Of a stretch of DNA of 48,625 nucleotides, positions 46,593-48,625 are shown one piece after another; the first letter of the stretch is position 1, and the number at the start of each line of letters is the position of its first letter. The stretch covers positions 1 through 48,625 of the forward strand of contig NVUH01000019.1 of the NCBI GenBank assembly GCA_002401855.1, in the 5' to 3' direction. The stretch comes from Hyphomicrobiales bacterium (GTDB lineage: Bacteria; Pseudomonadota; Alphaproteobacteria; Rhizobiales; OSC116). The notes beneath the pieces were generated by a model. The model was not told the DNA's origin. It did not search any database and saw nothing but the letters and a program-made list of their open reading frames with translations. Made by a program: the position numbers and the translations under genes.

Positions 46593-47546
46593 TTAGTTGA
46601 GCATTAGCGCCATGAGGCCTGTTGAGCTTATATTCTTGGTGTTATTAATGTCAAAAACTTTTACCCCAACGATGTTGTTTATTTGTATTTTTAAAAATTG
46701 ATTGAGACCAGCTTGTTCAAATAAAGGTGGAGTCCAATCGATTGATTCTAGATCTTCATAGGATTTGCCATCTTGTTGCAACTGATTCTTTAGCCATTGT
46801 TGGGCGGTGTCAATATCGCCAATGGCATCGATGAGATTTTCGGCCAAAGCTTGGCGGCCAGAATAAACGCGGCCATCTGCTAGCCTTAAGGCATTATTCA
46901 TGCTCATGTCGCGGCGTTCTGATACCAAGCCAACAAACCAGTCATAGCTGTCTTTAACCGATGTTTCGACTTGTTGGCGCACTTCATTAGTTAATGGCAC
47001 CATGCCTGATGGCTCGGCTTTGAGCGGGGAGCTTTTGACGGTTTGCATTTTTACGCCAACTTTATTGAGCAGCTCGACATATTCTGGCCATTGATAAATG
47101 ACGCCAATAGAGCCAGTTATGGTGTTGCTGCTGGCAAAAATATGATCGGCTGCGATGGCTGAAATATAACCACCAGAGGCGGCAACGCCGCGCATTAGGG
47201 CGGCGACAGGTTTTTTGGCAGCGATTTTGCGGATGGCCAAATAAATATCTTCAGACCCGGTGACTGTGCCGCCTGGGCTGTCGATGATTAGAATCAGGCC
47301 AGAGACTTTGTCGGATTTTTCGATCTTCTTGAGCTGGGCTAGCAAGCGGTCATCACGGTAGATGATGCCACTAATTTCGATGGTGGCGATGTGTTGTTGG
47401 CGGATGGAGAAAGTTTTATTGTTAATGGTCACGGCGCTGACGGCGATGAGGCCGATGATGAGCACCGCCACGGCCATAAAACGCCAGAAGGTGAGGTGGC
47501 GCTTGAGGTGGCGTTGTTGAGCGATTTCGTGGGAGTTTAGCGGCAT
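46593..47546 (-). CDS. sppA: Signal peptide peptidase SppA-type S49 serine protease
   Basis: The 317-residue protein has one N-terminal membrane anchor (about 21-41) and a periplasmic S49 domain. The Ser nucleophile is in RGVAASGGYISAIAADHIFA, the preceding strand is LILIIDSPGGTVTGSEDIY, and SITGSIGVI-like TGSIGVIYQWPE follows. The general-base Lys lies in the VKSSPLKAEPSG region. It degrades cleaved signal peptides. Repeat copy E lies just upstream, between it and rpsA, so its promoter may be overlapped by the repeat flank. Confidence 0.92.
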   Translation of the reverse strand: MPLNSHEIAQQRHLKRHLTFWRFMAVAVLIIGLIAVSAVTINNKTFSIRQQHIATIEISGIIYRDDRLLAQLKKIEKSDKVSGLILIIDSPGGTVTGSEDIYLAIRKIAAKKPVAALMRGVAASGGYISAIAADHIFASSNTITGSIGVIYQWPEYVELLNKVGVKMQTVKSSPLKAEPSGMVPLTNEVRQQVETSVKDSYDWFVGLVSERRDMSMNNALRLADGRVYSGRQALAENLIDAIGDIDTAQQWLKNQLQQDGKSYEDLESIDWTPPLFEQAGLNQFLKIQINNIVGVKVFDINNTKNISSTGLMALMLN

Positions 47547-47699
47547 GAGTTGGCACTCTGATTTTTATTTATCTGTTGAGGGTCATCATAATGGGGAATG
47601 AGAATAATGGAAGTGGTAAATGTGATTTTAGGCTGGGAATTACTGTGCTGGCGGGAGTTGCAGTATTGGCCTTGGAAAGATAGTTGGCTGGTAGTTGAT

Positions 47700-48044
47700 G
47701 CTCTGGAAGTTTGCATTTTTACGCCCACCTGTCGGTGGGCTAGTGGGCCCCTGCGGGCGCTTGCCTCCGCAAGCTTGCTACGCGCTAACCGCGCGACGGC
47801 CGGTCGGCCTTGCCTCAGCCTATTGGCTTCGGACCTATTTCCCACGAACGGCTGTAGGTGCATTACTGCAAATTCTGAATTTGTTGGGGTGCACCGAAAT
47901 GCGGAGTTTCGCCAAGCTCTAGCTCACTAAGCGTAATGCGGTTAGGTTGGGTGGTGAATTCGCGTCCCATCAGCGGCTGAGTGGCTTAGCTAGAGAGCGG
48001 AGCGAACGCACGCAGTGCCAAACATAAAGCATCACCAAATGCAA
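47700..48044 (-). repeat. Repeat family copy E, between rpsA and sppA
   Basis: The tail terminus GCTCTGGAAGTTTGCAT is at 47700-47716, next to the shared flank (AGTTGGCTGGTAGTTGAT). Hairpins read GCCCACC-TGTC-GGTGGGC (47723-47740), GCCC-CTGC-GGGC (47747-47758), GCTTGC-CTCC-GCAAGC (47759-47774), GCGC-TAACC-GCGC (47782-47794), GGCC-GGTC-GGCC (47798-47809) and GCC-TATT-GGC (47818-47827). The head is recognisable up to GCGTGCGT's complement near 48018, but its terminus has decayed and it stops against the rpsA terminator. Confidence 0.9.
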
Positions 48045-48072
48045 GAAAGGGCGAACCTAAGTTCGCCCTTTC
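48045..48072 (-). terminator. Stem-loop terminator after rpsA
   Basis: GAAAGGGCGAAC-CTAA-GTTCGCCCTTTC is a perfect 12-bp stem about 25 bp past the rpsA stop. Only a short T-rich stretch follows on the minus strand, so efficiency is uncertain. Confidence 0.8.
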
Positions 48073-48096
48073 GGAATAAAAGCTTGTTCAGAACTA

Positions 48097-48625
48097 TCAG
48101 TCCTGTTTATTCAAAGCTGCACCAAGAATATCACCAAGTGATGCACCTGAGTCGCTTGAGCCATATTGTGCGACTGCTTCTTTTTCTTCAGCAATTTCTA
48201 GTGCTTTGATAGAAACAGAGATGCGGCGTGAGCGGGCATCGAATTGAGTGATGCGGGCATCCAATGTTTCGCCAACTTTAAAGTTGTCAGCATTTTGGTT
48301 GTCACGATCACGCGATAGGTCATTACGACGGATTGTCGTTGTCATGCCTGAATCGCCGATGGTCACTTCAACGCCATCGTTAGATACGCCGATAACTTCA
48401 CAAGTTACAACAGCACCACGTTTCATGCCAGTTGCAGCTGAACCAGTCATTGGGTCAGCACCAAGCTGTTTGATGCCAAGGCTAATGCGTTCTTTGTCGG
48501 TATCAACATCAAGCACAACAGCTTTGACTTCTTGACCTTTTTTGAACTCTTTAATGGCTTCGTCGCCAGAAATGTTCCAATCAAGATCTGACAAATGCAC
48601 CATGCCGTCTACATCGCCATCAAGG
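48097..48625 (-). CDS. rpsA: 30S ribosomal protein S1, C-terminal part (gene continues beyond window)
   Basis: The frame is open to the right edge, so only about the last 176 residues are seen. They contain the end of one S1 repeat (DGDVDGMVHLSDLDW, then KAVVLDVDTDKERISLGIKQL) and a complete last repeat with GAVVTCEVIGVSNDGVEVTI, then DARITQFDARSRRISVSIKAL. A short tail ends in SLGDILGAALNKQD. S1 delivers mRNA to the 30S subunit. It is the first visible gene of the minus-strand series ending at folC. Confidence 0.95.
   Translation of the reverse strand, partial: LDGDVDGMVHLSDLDWNISGDEAIKEFKKGQEVKAVVLDVDTDKERISLGIKQLGADPMTGSAATGMKRGAVVTCEVIGVSNDGVEVTIGDSGMTTTIRRNDLSRDRDNQNADNFKVGETLDARITQFDARSRRISVSIKALEIAEEKEAVAQYGSSDSGASLGDILGAALNKQD

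Noticed and set aside
47537..47863. 108-codon frame through repeat E running into the sppA start
   Set aside because: No family signal or convincing ribosome binding site. Treated as repeat-derived.

Overview
The window looks like a chromosomal segment of an alphaproteobacterium with moderately low GC. The strongest taxonomic signals are gene orders: pckA facing chvI-chvG-hprK, then a Man-type EIIA, HPr, ahcY, a DivL-type kinase and tsaE; addB-addA-trxA; and folC-accD-trpA-trpB-trpF-pyrF-lapA-ihfB-sppA-rpsA. These orders are familiar from Rhizobiales-like alphaproteobacteria. AccD has lost most of its zinc-finger cysteines and HprK is the short alphaproteobacterial form, which fits. No genus can be named from the sequence alone. 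No rRNA, tRNA, CRISPR array, transposase, integrase or phage gene was seen.

Layout. 1-3087: the end of a sugar or sugar-acid catabolic cluster (TIM-barrel isomerase, Gfo/Idh/MocA dehydrogenase, FAH-family enzyme). 3079-4470: DedA and a GT2 glycosyltransferase on the minus strand. 4582-9928: a tight four-gene unit with an AmaA/AmaB-like pipecolate oxidase and aminoadipate-semialdehyde dehydrogenase pair, oligoendopeptidase F and a ComB-family phosphatase. 10022-13369: an exported serine beta-lactamase-like hydrolase and a periplasmic CpdB-type nucleotidase, converging on a shared terminator. 14022-21252: polA, a nitroreductase, an AhpC-type peroxiredoxin divergent from a TetR regulator, and exported MsrB-MsrA, suggesting a redox-repair theme. 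21412-29160: pckA, the ChvI-ChvG two-component system, and a regulatory PTS branch (HprK, EIIA, HPr with both His15 and Ser46), then ahcY. 29363-39834: DivL-like kinase, tsaE, addB, addA, trxA. 39889-48625: a long minus-strand series that starts with rpsA and runs through sppA, ihfB, lapA, pyrF, trpF, trpB, trpA and accD to folC.

The most unusual content is not a protein gene. Five intergenic loci (13712-14021, 16965-17296, 19420-20084, 26556-26918, 47700-48044) carry diverged copies of one roughly 310-365 bp repeat. The best copy has perfect 17-bp terminal inverted repeats. Its tail half is a string of five or six short hairpins whose stems change between copies in compensatory fashion (for example GCGC/GCGC against GGCC/GGCC, and GCCC/GGGC against GCAC/GTGC). 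One locus has amplified the head half into three tandem units of about 168 bp. Two copies in the same orientation bracket polA. Length differences in the tail are multiples of three and a reading frame stays open through four of five copies. I read this as a small, non-autonomous, structure-constrained mobile repeat family. I do not recognise it from any named family, and could not search for it.
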